Source: Gordoniibacillus kamchatkensis
GTDB taxonomy: Bacteria; Bacillota; Bacilli; Paenibacillales; NBRC-103111
Length of the DNA: 63,081 nt
Assembly (NCBI RefSeq): GCF_000829455.1
Contig: NZ_JXAK01000044.1
Location: 1 to 63,081, forward strand
Direction: 5' to 3'
In this document: one piece after another, positions 16,274 to 25,150 of the stretch
Layout of the letters: each line of letters starts with the position of its first letter
Position numbering within the stretch: the stretch's first letter is position 1
Translations under genes and position numbers: made by a program
Notes under the pieces: model-generated
What the model saw: only the letters and a program-made list of their open reading frames with translations
Databases searched by the model: none
What the model was told of the DNA's origin: nothing

Positions 16274-17695
16274 ATGAAAGGCCAAACAAGCGGCAGCTAC
16301 ACGATTATTTTAAGGTTGGAGATTGAACCGGCCGTTCCTTTCATTCGCATCGCCAACGCCGTTCACGAAACGGGCGGCGAAATAGCGGCTGTAGATATTG
16401 TCAGCAAAAGCAAAAATATGACGGTCCGCGATATTACGGTTTCCGTATCGAATGCAGAGAACGAAGCGGAATTGATCGAAAGCGTTAGCAAAATACCGGG
16501 AATCGGCGTTGTCAACGTATCCGATCGCACCTTTCTCATGCATTTGGGAGGCAAGCTGGAAGTCCATTCGAAAGTGCCGATCAAAAACAGGGACGATCTT
16601 TCCCATGTGTATACGCCCGGCGTAGCCCGCGTCTGCATGGCGCTGCACGAAGACCCCGCCAAAGCGTATTCGCTGACGATCAAGCGGAATACGGTGGCAG
16701 TCGTGACCGACGGCACGGCCGTGCTCGGCCTGGGGGATATCGGGCCGATTGCGGCGATGCCTGTCATGGAAGGGAAGGCGATGCTTTTTAAAGAAATGGC
16801 GGGCATCGATTCTTTTCCGATTTGTTTAAATACGAAAAATACGGAAGAAATCATCGCGATCGTCAAATCGATCGCTCCGGTATTCGGAGGAATTAACCTG
16901 GAGGATATTTCCTCGCCCCGCTGCTTCGAAATTGAAGAGCGGTTGAAGCGGGAGCTGTATATCCCGGTTTTTCATGACGACCAGCACGGAACGGCTGTGG
17001 TGATGCTGGCTGGACTCATCAATGCGTTAAAAATCGTCGGCAAAAACATGTCGGACATTAAAGTCGTCTTCAGCGGCATCGGCGCGGCAGGCGTAGCTTG
17101 CACGAAAATGCTGCTGGCTGCGGGCGTCAAGCATATCGTCGGGGCAACGAGGTCCGTAGGCATCGTGCACCGGGGCGCAGCTTACGACAATCCGATGTTT
17201 CAATGGTATGCGCAGCATTCCAATCCGGACAATGTGACGGGCAGCCTGTCCGATGCTATCGATGGCGCGGACGTGTTTATCGGCTTGTCCGGCCCGAACG
17301 TCATTACGGTAGAAGATTTGAAGAAAATGGCGCGCGATCCTATCGTGTTCGCCATGGCCAATCCGACCCCCGAAATTTTGCCGGAAGTAGCTGAACCGTA
17401 CGTGCGCGTAATGGCGACGGGAAGATCCGATTATCCGAATCAGCTCAATAACGTGCTGTGCTTCCCGGGGATTTTCAGAGGCGCATTGGATTGCCAAGCG
17501 ACGGCAATTAACGAGGAGATGAAGCTTGCTGCCGCTTATGCGATCGCGTCGATCGTCGGGGAAGACGAACTGAACGAGCAGTATATTATCCCGAGCGTTT
17601 TCAATAACCGGGTTGTCGAGACCGTCAGGAAAAAAGTCATTGAGGCCGCGATGAAATCGGGTGTCGCGCGCAAAATTCCGCACGGTTTCGCTTGA
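16274..17695 (+). CDS. NAD(P)-dependent malic enzyme with N-terminal ACT domain
   Basis: 473 residues. The first ~75 form an ACT-like regulatory domain (YTIILRLEIEPAVPF, then AAVDIVSKS). The malic enzyme domain follows with SHVYTPGVARVCMALHEDP, TDGTAVLGLGDIGP, HDDQHGTAVV and the Rossmann motif FSGIGAAGVACTKML. Malic enzymes convert malate to pyruvate and CO2 with NAD(P)+. As last gene of the catabolic operon it could drain C4 acids produced from ring cleavage, and the ACT domain suggests control by a small ligand. The ATG follows GGAAGGGGAA, and a strong terminator lies seven bases after the stop. Confidence 0.9.
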   Translation: MKGQTSGSYTIILRLEIEPAVPFIRIANAVHETGGEIAAVDIVSKSKNMTVRDITVSVSNAENEAELIESVSKIPGIGVVNVSDRTFLMHLGGKLEVHSKVPIKNRDDLSHVYTPGVARVCMALHEDPAKAYSLTIKRNTVAVVTDGTAVLGLGDIGPIAAMPVMEGKAMLFKEMAGIDSFPICLNTKNTEEIIAIVKSIAPVFGGINLEDISSPRCFEIEERLKRELYIPVFHDDQHGTAVVMLAGLINALKIVGKNMSDIKVVFSGIGAAGVACTKMLLAAGVKHIVGATRSVGIVHRGAAYDNPMFQWYAQHSNPDNVTGSLSDAIDGADVFIGLSGPNVITVEDLKKMARDPIVFAMANPTPEILPEVAEPYVRVMATGRSDYPNQLNNVLCFPGIFRGALDCQATAINEEMKLAAAYAIASIVGEDELNEQYIIPSVFNNRVVETVRKKVIEAAMKSGVARKIPHGFA

Positions 17696-17702
17696 ACGAA
17701 TC

Positions 17703-17733
17703 ATGGCGGTGCCTGCAGGCACCGCCATTTTTT
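17703..17733 (+). terminator. Rho-independent terminator closing the catabolic operon
   Basis: A perfect 26-base inverted repeat, ATGGCGGTGCCTG and its complement, directly followed by six T (17728-17733). No other strong terminator was seen between 4871 and here. Confidence 0.92.
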
Positions 17734-18046
17734 GCCGTTCTGACTCATCTTGAGCTCGGAAGCTTTCTGGCGAGCGAATCGTCTTCTGCGAGAAAAGGCC
17801 AAGCCGGATATGCGATGGGGGGCCGGCTCACTTCATCTGGCCACGCCAATTTGCCGTCGCTCAAGACGATGCCTCTCGCTTCGAGATTGTCCTGCGGCTC
17901 GACAGAACGGAGCCATTGTGCGGACCGTTGTTCCGTTATTTCTCCAGAGAGAGTCTAGACGCGTGTTGCGCGGACATTGGTTCCGTTATTTACACTTGAA
18001 TCTATCGTCTTGTTCCGTTTTTTCGGCAGTTCTGCTTTATTTCTTT
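17734..18046. repeat. Intergenic region with TTCCGTTA-type repeats
   Basis: No convincing gene in about 310 bases. The part from about 17920 to 18020 has three similar stretches, GTTGTTCCGTTATTTC, TTGGTTCCGTTATTTA and CTTGTTCCGTTTTTTC, which resemble the palindromic elements at 48112-48295. They look like members of a dispersed intergenic repeat family; only similarity by eye supports this. Confidence 0.45.
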
Positions 18047-18538
18047 CTACGATTCTTTCGTTTCGAAGATGCACACGTTCTTAAAGTCGGCAAGCCGAGA
18101 GAGAATATCGAGAAGCTGGCTGCGCATTTCCGGCGGCAACGGCTCGAGCAGCTTCTCTTTCACGCGTTTTGCGGCTGCGCGCGCTTGTTCGACGAGGGGC
18201 GGAGCGGCGTCGGTCAGCTTCACGAGCGTGGCGCGGCGATCTTTCGGATCGGGCATTCGTACGAGCAAATGTTCTTTTTCTAGCGCGTCCACGAACTGGG
18301 TCACCGTAATCGCCTTGATGCCCATAATTGCGGCCAAATCGCTCATTCTGATTTGGCCCGCTTCGGAAACGGCGAGCAGCAGCCGCAGCCGCGGACCGGT
18401 TAAATAGGCAGGGATGTCCATGGATGAGAGGCGCGTCTCGAACTCGCGTTTTACATAATGGGCGGTGCGAATGAGCGCATCCAGCACATCGACGTCCGAG
18501 GATCCGGAATCGTTATGGGAAAGCGGCGGATTAGACAT
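18047..18538 (-). CDS. MarR family transcriptional regulator
   Basis: 163 residues with a central winged helix: IRMSDLAAIMGIKAITVTQFVDALEKEHLLVRMPDPKDRRATLVKLTD carries the recognition helix and the wing with the conserved DxRR. MarR dimers repress efflux genes and release DNA on binding a phenolic or other ligand. It is divergent from an EmrB/QacA-type exporter, and the shared intergenic region holds an 18-bp perfect palindrome, so it very likely represses both genes. Ribosome binding site GGAGGAAATA is visible on the minus strand. Confidence 0.92.
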   Translation of the reverse strand: MSNPPLSHNDSGSSDVDVLDALIRTAHYVKREFETRLSSMDIPAYLTGPRLRLLLAVSEAGQIRMSDLAAIMGIKAITVTQFVDALEKEHLLVRMPDPKDRRATLVKLTDAAPPLVEQARAAAKRVKEKLLEPLPPEMRSQLLDILSRLADFKNVCIFETKES

Positions 18539-18566
18539 AATATTTCCTCCTTGACGTCCAGGTATT

Positions 18567-18616
18567 TAGTAAGTATACTTACTATCAGTAACAATTTATT
18601 AAGTATACGTATAATA
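18567..18616. promoter_or_regulatory. MarR-type operators in the divergent promoter region
   Basis: Site one, 18567-18584, is the perfect palindrome TAGTAAGTATACTTACTA. Site two, 18597-18616, is an imperfect copy around AAGTATACGTATAA. Site two overlaps a TATAAT box at 18610-18615 that could serve the exporter; site one overlaps the likely -10 region for the MarR gene. Two sites allow separate control of the two directions. Confidence 0.7.
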
Positions 18617-18710
18617 ATTTTGCTTCGTAATTTTATTGTACAACACGGTCCGCTCGAAGTGAAGCAATGACGGACCAACCGCCAAATCCAATACGTGGGG
18701 AGGATTGTCC

Positions 18711-20255
18711 ATGCCTGCGCAAGCAAACAAAATCAACTTTGTTGTTGCAGGATTGATGCTCGGAATACTCATGTCGTCGATGGACAATACGATCGTCGCT
18801 ACATCGATGGGGACGATCGTATCGGACCTCGGAGGTTTGGGGCAATTCGTTTGGGTGACTTCGGCTTACATGGTGACGACGATGGCGGGCACGCCGGTAT
18901 TCGGCAAGCTGTCCGACATGTACGGCCGCAAACGTTTTTTCGTGTTCGGCCTCCTCTTATTTTTGATAGGGTCCATCTTGTGCGGGCTCTCGTCAAGCAT
19001 AGCTCAGCTCAGCATGTTTCGGGCGATTCAGGGCATCGGCGGCGGAGCCATTATGCCCATCGCGCTCACGATATTGTTCGATCTGTTTCCTCAGGAACAA
19101 CGCGGGAAAATATCGGGAATAACCGGGGCCGTATTCGGCGCTTCCAGCATTTTCGGTCCGCTCTTGGGCGCCGTCATTTCGGACCATCTCGGATGGCACT
19201 GGATTTTTTACGTCAATGTGCCGATCGGCGCGGTCTCGTGTTTGCTTATCGTTTTGTTCTATCGAGAGTCGGTCGCGCATTCCAGGCAAAAGATCGATTG
19301 GTGGGGGGCGGCTACGCTGATCGGGTCGATCGTCTGCCTCATGTTCGCACTGGAGCTTGGCGGCGGCGAGTACGCCTGGAATTCCGGCGCGATGATCGGC
19401 CTGTTCCTGTTATTCGCGATTTTGTTCGCCGGCTTTGTGTTCGCGGAAACGAAAGCGGAAGCGCCGATCGTTTCGTTCCGCATGTTCGGCAACCGCCTGT
19501 ACGCGGCCAGCAACGCAGCGGCATTTTTTTACGGGTCCGGCTTTGTGATTGCTACCGTGTATATTCCCATTTTTATACAGGGGGTATTCGGGGGATCGGC
19601 GACCAATTCGGGCATGATTTTGATGCCGATGCTCATAGCCGGCGTCGTGTTCAGCCAAATCGGAGGAAGGCTGACGGCGAAAACAAGCTACCGAAACATT
19701 ATGATCGGCTCCGCGGTGTTGTTCAGTGCCGGAATGTTCTCGTTCAGCACGTTATCGCCCGCTTCGTCGCGTTTCCTGACAACGATGTTCATGATTGTCA
19801 CCGGGATGGGAGTCGGTATGTCCATGTCCGTGCTGACTCAATCGGCCATTCACCACTTCGAAATGCGGCAGCGCGGCGCCGCGACTTCGTCTGTCGTATT
19901 CCTGCGCTCGCTGGGCATGACGATAGGAATTACCGTTTTTGGCATTGTACAGCGGAACAGCTTTGCGGGCAAGCTGGCAGAGGCGTTCGGGACCGCCGCG
20001 GGTATCCCGGATGGCGCCGCTCTCGACCCCCGCTCGGCATTGACGCCGGAGAAGCGCGTGCAAATACCGCCGCAAGCGTTGGACAAAATCGTCGACGCCC
20101 TCGCTTCCTCGATTGCCCACACGTTCCTGTGGGCGCTTGTTCCGGCGGCGCTTGCAACCGTCTCCGTCCTCCTCATGTCCGGGGACCGGGCGTCAGCGGC
20201 AACAAGGAAGGCAAGCAAAATGGAGATTACATCTGCAGAGAATCAGTCTTCGTAA
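18711..20255 (+). CDS. MFS efflux transporter, DHA2 family (EmrB/QacA type)
   Basis: 514 residues with about fourteen hydrophobic segments. Signatures: SSMDNTIVATSMGTIVSDLGG at the first segment and the loop motif GKLSDMYGRKR between segments 2 and 3; FRAIQGIGGGAIMPI is also typical. These proton-coupled antiporters expel hydrophobic drugs. Divergent MarR gene and operators indicate ligand-induced expression. The ATG at 18711 follows GGGGAGGATT; a TTG at 18705 is in frame but overlaps that site. Confidence 0.92.
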   Translation: MPAQANKINFVVAGLMLGILMSSMDNTIVATSMGTIVSDLGGLGQFVWVTSAYMVTTMAGTPVFGKLSDMYGRKRFFVFGLLLFLIGSILCGLSSSIAQLSMFRAIQGIGGGAIMPIALTILFDLFPQEQRGKISGITGAVFGASSIFGPLLGAVISDHLGWHWIFYVNVPIGAVSCLLIVLFYRESVAHSRQKIDWWGAATLIGSIVCLMFALELGGGEYAWNSGAMIGLFLLFAILFAGFVFAETKAEAPIVSFRMFGNRLYAASNAAAFFYGSGFVIATVYIPIFIQGVFGGSATNSGMILMPMLIAGVVFSQIGGRLTAKTSYRNIMIGSAVLFSAGMFSFSTLSPASSRFLTTMFMIVTGMGVGMSMSVLTQSAIHHFEMRQRGAATSSVVFLRSLGMTIGITVFGIVQRNSFAGKLAEAFGTAAGIPDGAALDPRSALTPEKRVQIPPQALDKIVDALASSIAHTFLWALVPAALATVSVLLMSGDRASAATRKASKMEITSAENQSS

Positions 20256-20306
20256 GCTGTCGGTAAATCAATTTGCTGCGAGTCCCTGTACCCCTTTCGA
20301 AGCAAA

Positions 20307-20345
20307 AAGCCCTCGTTCCGGCACCGGCCGGAAGCGAGGGCTTCG
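20307..20345. terminator. Bidirectional terminator between the exporter and epimerase genes
   Basis: Stem AAGCCCTCG / CGAGGGCTT extended by TTCCGG / CCGGAA. Read on the minus strand it is followed by five T, so it mainly serves the epimerase gene, which ends 91 bases away; it also lies after the exporter gene. Confidence 0.75.
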
Positions 20346-20435
20346 TATTATTTTATGGACGCTAACGCTTCCCTCAGAAAACGCCCGGTATGGGACGATG
20401 CTCTATCGGGCGATCGTCGGCCGAAGCGCATAGCG

Positions 20436-21296
20436 TTACTGTGGCGAACCGAGCGCATGGCGAAAACCGTCCCGCCACGAACGATATCGCGGCTTCCAGC
20501 CGTGCTGCAGCGCTTTGCCGTTCAGAGCGCCTCGTTCCCACCTGTCGAATTGTTGTTTGACTGCCGGTGCAGGAGCGCCTAAGGCATCTGCATAGACCGG
20601 AAGCCACTCGGTTCCGGCAGCCGGTTCGTCATCGACGATGTTGAAGCAGCCGGACGGCCAATGCAGTGCAAGCAATGCAGCGTGAGCGGCGTCATCGATA
20701 TGCACGAAGGAACTGACCCCTGGTGTCGCAGCCAGCTGCTGCTGACGCACTTGCTCCGCCATAAAGCCGTCTGGAGCGTACCAGGTGCCGGCTCCGTAAA
20801 ATAGGCCATAACGAAGAATCACATACTCCGGCATTTCGGCAACAGCGCTTTCCAAAGCATGCACGCCTTCAATCGTCGATTTCCTCGGCAGAGGAGCTTC
20901 CAGATCAAGCGGACAGTCTTCAGCTGCCGGTCCTTCGCCCGGCGCATAGGCGAACGATATACTTTGCGCAATCATTTTGCTCACGCCGGCTGCCCGTGAA
21001 GCGTCGACGAGATTGCGCGTGCCTTCCTGGCGGATTCTCGTATTGTCAGCGAAGTTTCTTGTGCCCAGCGAGGTGAGCTGATGAATCACGGCGTCCGGCC
21101 TGGCTTCGCGGATAGCCGTGAATACGGCCTCGCGATCAAAAACATCCAGAATTACGGGCTGCGCTCCGCTGTTTTTCAGCTCGGCCGCATACTCGGGGTT
21201 TCGGGTGAATCCGACTACTTCATGTCCAGCCTGGACCAATAATGGGATAAGAGCTCGGCCGATCGCTCCGCTCGCTCCGGCTACTGCAAGTTTCAT
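20436..21296 (-). CDS. NAD-dependent epimerase/dehydratase family protein
   Basis: 286 residues of the extended SDR type. N-terminal dinucleotide motif AVAGASGAIGRALIPLL, then AVIHQLTSLG; the usual Tyr-x3-Lys is not obvious where expected (LPRKSTIEGVHALE), so the catalytic role is doubtful and an NmrA-like or atypical epimerase is possible. The substrate side contains YGLFYGAGTWYAPDG. Stand-alone gene with its own terminator and no metabolic neighbours that suggest a substrate. Confidence 0.8.
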   Translation of the reverse strand: MKLAVAGASGAIGRALIPLLVQAGHEVVGFTRNPEYAAELKNSGAQPVILDVFDREAVFTAIREARPDAVIHQLTSLGTRNFADNTRIRQEGTRNLVDASRAAGVSKMIAQSISFAYAPGEGPAAEDCPLDLEAPLPRKSTIEGVHALESAVAEMPEYVILRYGLFYGAGTWYAPDGFMAEQVRQQQLAATPGVSSFVHIDDAAHAALLALHWPSGCFNIVDDEPAAGTEWLPVYADALGAPAPAVKQQFDRWERGALNGKALQHGWKPRYRSWRDGFRHALGSPQ

Positions 21297-21557
21297 TTCG
21301 CTTCAACCTCCGGCGGATGACTATTTGCGTTACAGGTATGCTTATCAGGTCATTATAAGACACCGATGGATATACTGTAAACACTTGCCAAAGAGCGCTG
21401 AGGAGGCTGCCGGCGTCGGCCAACATATATGCGTGACGGTCGTGGGCTGCGAGCGGATTCCGGCGGGATATTTCAAAGTGATGAGCGGATCGGGAGAAAG
21501 TGGTTAGGTGGAGGACATTTTTACGGGATGGCACATAGCCGAATGAATTGCGAAAAG

Positions 21558-22340
21558 TTAATAGTTTTTAATAGTCAGACTTTCCAAGCTTTTGAATTCG
21601 TAGCCTTGTTGCCGGGCATCGTCAATAATTTTGCCTAGAGCTTCCGCATTATCTTTGGAGACGGTATGGAGCATGATAACGGCACCTGGGTGAAGCTGTC
21701 CAATCACACTTTTGTAAGCATAATTCCATCCTTTTTGATCATTAAGATCCCAATCTTTATAAGCAACAGACCATAATACACATGTATATCCTTCTTCCTT
21801 GCTTACCTCCAACAATCGATCGCTGAATATCCCTGCAGGCGGGCGCATAAAACGCATTTCCTTTTGGTTAGTCAAGCTTGCAACTTCTTCCTTTAACCTG
21901 TTCAGCTCCAATTTTATTTTTTCGTTTGAAATTCGGGTCATATTCGGATGGCTCCACGAGTGGTTCCCGATTAAATGCCCTTCGTTAACCATTCGCCGGG
22001 CTAATTCCGGTTGGCTCCTTACATAATGTCCGGTAACAAAAAAAGCAGCTTTAACCTGCTTTTCCTTTAATACATCCAATACTTCGTCCGTATATCCGTT
22101 TTCATAACCGTTGTCGAAGGTGAGGTAGAGCTCCTTTTTACTGATATCTCCCAAAAAAATGGCCCCATGTTTCTGTACAATGTCTTTAAACCCTTCTTGG
22201 TCAATAGAAGGAAACGATCCGTTTTTACTTAGTTTGAAGCCAAAATGATACGGTCTCTCCTGGTCTTTCGCTTTGGCAATGGCGGGGAACAACGCGATCG
22301 TAAGAATAAGCAATGCAATTAACATATCGAACCGTTTCAT
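21558..22340 (-). CDS. pdaA: Polysaccharide deacetylase, PdaA type (muramic delta-lactam formation)
   Basis: 260 residues: an N-terminal signal peptide or anchor, then a NodB-type deacetylase domain. The motif LYLTFDNGYENGYT is characteristic of PdaA, which removes the acetyl group from N-acetylmuramic acid in spore cortex peptidoglycan so that the delta-lactam recognised by germination hydrolases can form. The second metal motif is GNHSWSHPN. The ATG at 22340 follows GGAGGG; the upstream in-frame ATG at 22406 lies in the preceding gene. Last gene of an AT-richer three-gene operon with an unknown protein and a VanW protein. Confidence 0.85.
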   Translation of the reverse strand: MKRFDMLIALLILTIALFPAIAKAKDQERPYHFGFKLSKNGSFPSIDQEGFKDIVQKHGAIFLGDISKKELYLTFDNGYENGYTDEVLDVLKEKQVKAAFFVTGHYVRSQPELARRMVNEGHLIGNHSWSHPNMTRISNEKIKLELNRLKEEVASLTNQKEMRFMRPPAGIFSDRLLEVSKEEGYTCVLWSVAYKDWDLNDQKGWNYAYKSVIGQLHPGAVIMLHTVSKDNAEALGKIIDDARQQGYEFKSLESLTIKNY

Positions 22341-22402
22341 GGATGAATCCCTCCACAATAAGAATCCCCTAGAGACTGTAGGTAATTTACCCTTGAGAAA
22401 AT

Positions 22403-22939
22403 TCATATATGCAGCGAGTCATGTGGAGTAGCTTTCCAAATCGTAAATGGATCCTTGTTCCATTTATTGGAATATATTTTACTTTTAACAATTGCCCAAA
22501 TTCCAAGCTCCTTAATAAATGGCCTTACATCCGTTCTGAATTGCACGGCGTATCTTTTCGGCCAGTTTACATCAAACAATAGCAATATAGGTGCGTGGTT
22601 ATCCCCTAAATAAAGGTATACATCTTGAATAACCACATTCATCATATCGTTTTCGACCCTAATGGGGTAAGTTGGAATCCTTAAACAATATTCGCCCTCT
22701 TTAAAATTCAATTCCGAAAGGTCCCCTCTATAAAAGCAACTGATGGAAGAAATCCATTGGAGTGTTTCTTTTTGTATCGCCTGTGAATTATTTATGGACC
22801 ATATGGGCTTTCCGCGCTCCATATCGAATAAATCAACGTCACCGAATTCCGGTGCAGCCCATGCGTAATGGTATACGAAAGTAAAAAACGCGAACGTCAA
22901 TGCGATTACTGTTTTTTCCAATGATCGAACAGCCCCCAA
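22403..22939 (-). CDS. Secreted protein of unknown function
   Basis: 178 residues starting at a TTG at 22939 that follows GAGAGGTGAT. A signal peptide is visible (VIALTFAFFTFVYHYAWAA) and the mature part is mixed polar with two Cys (SCFYRG and EYCLRI) that could form a disulfide. No family recognised. Located between the VanW gene (40 bases upstream) and pdaA (62 bases downstream) in one orientation, so a role in spore envelope or cell wall biology is suggested by context only. AT-richer than most of the window. Confidence 0.65.
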   Translation of the reverse strand: MGAVRSLEKTVIALTFAFFTFVYHYAWAAPEFGDVDLFDMERGKPIWSINNSQAIQKETLQWISSISCFYRGDLSELNFKEGEYCLRIPTYPIRVENDMMNVVIQDVYLYLGDNHAPILLLFDVNWPKRYAVQFRTDVRPFIKELGIWAIVKSKIYSNKWNKDPFTIWKATPHDSLHI

Positions 22940-22979
22940 TAATAGATATCACCTCTCTCGACCCATAAAAGAGAATCAT

Positions 22980-23933
22980 TCACGAAGTCGGTTTTGCCGG
23001 TATGACATCGCCGTTCGCATCCAAATCCGCATTGATTTCCTCAGGCAATACCTTGGAAGCGCTTGGCACGTTGCGCTGTTTGTATACAATATGGTCCGAG
23101 GACGATATCGTAACCGTCAACTTCCCTCTGGAAACAAAAGTACGGATCACAATCGGCTGATTGTACTTATTCGTAAAACTGAAATCAGGCCCACCCCAAC
23201 TAACCGTTGCATCCCGTCCCGGAGGGACATACGGCACCCTCCGGCTGTGGGAATAGCGCGCTCCTATCTGTAAGCCAGCGTGATCCACAGCATTGAATAA
23301 CGTCGAAGATACTTGGCAAATTCCCCCGCCGATACCTTCTGAAAATTCCCCCTTCACGATGACGGGAGCACGTCTGTAACCTTTGTCGACCGTGCGCATC
23401 CCGACCACACGGTTAAAGGAAAATGTTTCACCCGGGAATAAGACGTAAGAGTTAATCGCATCGGCGGCAAGCTTAATGTTATGATACCGGCTCTCGTTTC
23501 CTCCGTTAAAATAAGTTACATAGTACCCGATGGTGCGCTCGCAAATTTGGACCAACAGCTCGCTGTCTACCTTCGAATAAATCGGTGATACAGGTACTTC
23601 CAGCCGGGATGTAGTGCTGCCGTAAAAAAAGCCGTAAAACTTTTCTGTAAAGGCTTTGCGATTCAATTGCGCTCCTGCGCGTTCCGGCAAAATGTTTCCC
23701 CCGCTTTCAACCCGCGCATTAAACGGCTTCCTATACACTTTTTTGGCCAAGCCGTCCATAAGCTGATTCAATTTTACAGTGTCGACAATAGGGGGACTAA
23801 TGAGAGGGATCGCATAATCAGCCCGGTTAACCTCGATCATATTTGCTCCTTGCTGCTCCTGCCGTATCGGTTCGGATTGCCCGGCTAGTCCCAGCAATAG
23901 CCATAACCCCGCGAATTTCCATAAGCTGCTCAT
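22980..23933 (-). CDS. VanW family protein
   Basis: 317 residues with an N-terminal signal sequence (LWKFAGLWLLLGLAG) and a C-terminal VanW domain: LAADAINSYVLFPGETFSFNRVVG, GIGGGICQVSSTLFNA and SHSRRVPYVPPGRDA are the family landmarks. VanW proteins are extracytoplasmic and linked to cell wall or spore functions in Firmicutes; the biochemical activity is not established. The ATG at 23933 follows a G-rich stretch; a longer frame to 24080 has no ribosome binding site. First gene of the operon with the unknown secreted protein and pdaA. Confidence 0.88.
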   Translation of the reverse strand: MSSLWKFAGLWLLLGLAGQSEPIRQEQQGANMIEVNRADYAIPLISPPIVDTVKLNQLMDGLAKKVYRKPFNARVESGGNILPERAGAQLNRKAFTEKFYGFFYGSTTSRLEVPVSPIYSKVDSELLVQICERTIGYYVTYFNGGNESRYHNIKLAADAINSYVLFPGETFSFNRVVGMRTVDKGYRRAPVIVKGEFSEGIGGGICQVSSTLFNAVDHAGLQIGARYSHSRRVPYVPPGRDATVSWGGPDFSFTNKYNQPIVIRTFVSRGKLTVTISSSDHIVYKQRNVPSASKVLPEEINADLDANGDVIPAKPTS

Positions 23934-24134
23934 ATTCTGGCGTCCCCCCCAAAAATATTGTGAACACTGCCTGCATGGTTTATCCAGATAAAACAAAGCA
24001 ATCACGATGCGATTCCGTGATAGATTCGGATATATGGAAATCCGTCGAAATATAGCAATCGAAAAGAAATCGCGGCTCATTTGTTAAGCTAATATGGGCT
24101 TACCGGAAATTAAGAATGAAGGAGCTCGATAGCG

Positions 24135-24530
24135 ATGACGAACAACATTTCCAAAAGCCGGCTATGGACGGCCCGAATCATGAGAGGACTTGTCATTTTG
24201 TTTATGCTGTTTGACAGCATATCCAAATTTTTAAAGCCCGCTGCTGTTGTGGAGGGGACCGTAGGTCTCGGTTATGCCGAGCATCATATTAGCTGGATTG
24301 GGGCACTCGGTCTGCTTGCCACCATTCTTTACGCCATCCCTCGCACATCTGTGTTAGGTGCCGTATTGCTGACCGGATTTTTCGGCGGGGCGATCGCTGC
24401 GAATTTACGTTTGGACCTCCCGCTTTTTTCCCATATCCTGTTTCCGGTCTATATGGCTGTTTTAGCTTGGGGAGGCATTTGGCTGAGGGACGAAAACGTG
24501 CGCAAGTACATTCCGTTAAAGCGAGGATAG
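24135..24530 (+). CDS. DoxX-like family membrane protein
   Basis: 131 residues with four hydrophobic segments. WTARIMRGLVILFMLFDSISKFLKP at the N-terminus and LLTGFFGGAIAANLR later are typical of DoxX-like proteins, many of which have no proven role. Preceded by GAAGGAGCTC. Single gene, divergent from the VanW operon and convergent with the glycosylase gene. Confidence 0.85.
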   Translation: MTNNISKSRLWTARIMRGLVILFMLFDSISKFLKPAAVVEGTVGLGYAEHHISWIGALGLLATILYAIPRTSVLGAVLLTGFFGGAIAANLRLDLPLFSHILFPVYMAVLAWGGIWLRDENVRKYIPLKRG

Positions 24531-24559
24531 AACATGGCAAGAACCGGTGTCCGGGGTTC

Positions 24560-25150
24560 TTACCATGTTCGCAGCTCTTTCAAGCATTCTGCGGCGGCGG
24601 CCAGGTCCTGTTTCAGAAGCTCTCTTTTGTTTTCGTCGCGGAAGACGGCGGACGGATGGTAAGTCGGCATGATGCGGATCCCGTCCTTTTCCAGCCACGC
24701 GCCGCGGATTTCCGTAATTTTCGCTTTTCTGTCCACAATGGCCTGCACCGCTATGCTCCCGAGACATACGATGACCGCCGGGCGGACCAGCTCGATTTGC
24801 CGGAGCAAAACCGGCAGCGCATCCTGGACCTCGGATGCCCGCGGCGTCCGGTTGCCGGGGGGCCTCACTTTCATGACGTTCGTGACATACGCCTCTTCCC
24901 GGCGGATGTCCGCCCGTTCCAAATATTTATCGAGCAGCCTTCCCGCATTGCCGACAAAGGGACGGCCCGACTTGGCTTCCTGCTCCCCGGGAGCTTCCCC
25001 GAGCAATAGCAGGCGAGCTTGTGCCGGTCCTTCTCCGAACACAAGCCGCTCTCCCGGTTCCGGCAAAAATACGCGCAAACAGAAAGATTTCAATGTCTCC
25101 AAATCGCCGATCGCTTGCAATTCGGGAGGGGCGGTTGTGGCGGCGGTCAT
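24560..25150 (-). CDS. Uracil-DNA glycosylase, family 4-like
   Basis: 196 residues. Motif A is GEAPGEQEAKSGRPFVGNAG and motif B HPSAVFRDE, as in family 4 enzymes that excise uracil from DNA. Unlike the classical [4Fe-4S] members, only two Cys are present (LKSFCLRV and IVCLGS), so the iron-sulfur cluster is probably lacking. It overlaps the DUF72 gene by four bases and thus belongs to a dnaE-like/DUF72/glycosylase operon, consistent with DNA repair. Confidence 0.88.
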   Translation of the reverse strand: MTAATTAPPELQAIGDLETLKSFCLRVFLPEPGERLVFGEGPAQARLLLLGEAPGEQEAKSGRPFVGNAGRLLDKYLERADIRREEAYVTNVMKVRPPGNRTPRASEVQDALPVLLRQIELVRPAVIVCLGSIAVQAIVDRKAKITEIRGAWLEKDGIRIMPTYHPSAVFRDENKRELLKQDLAAAAECLKELRTW

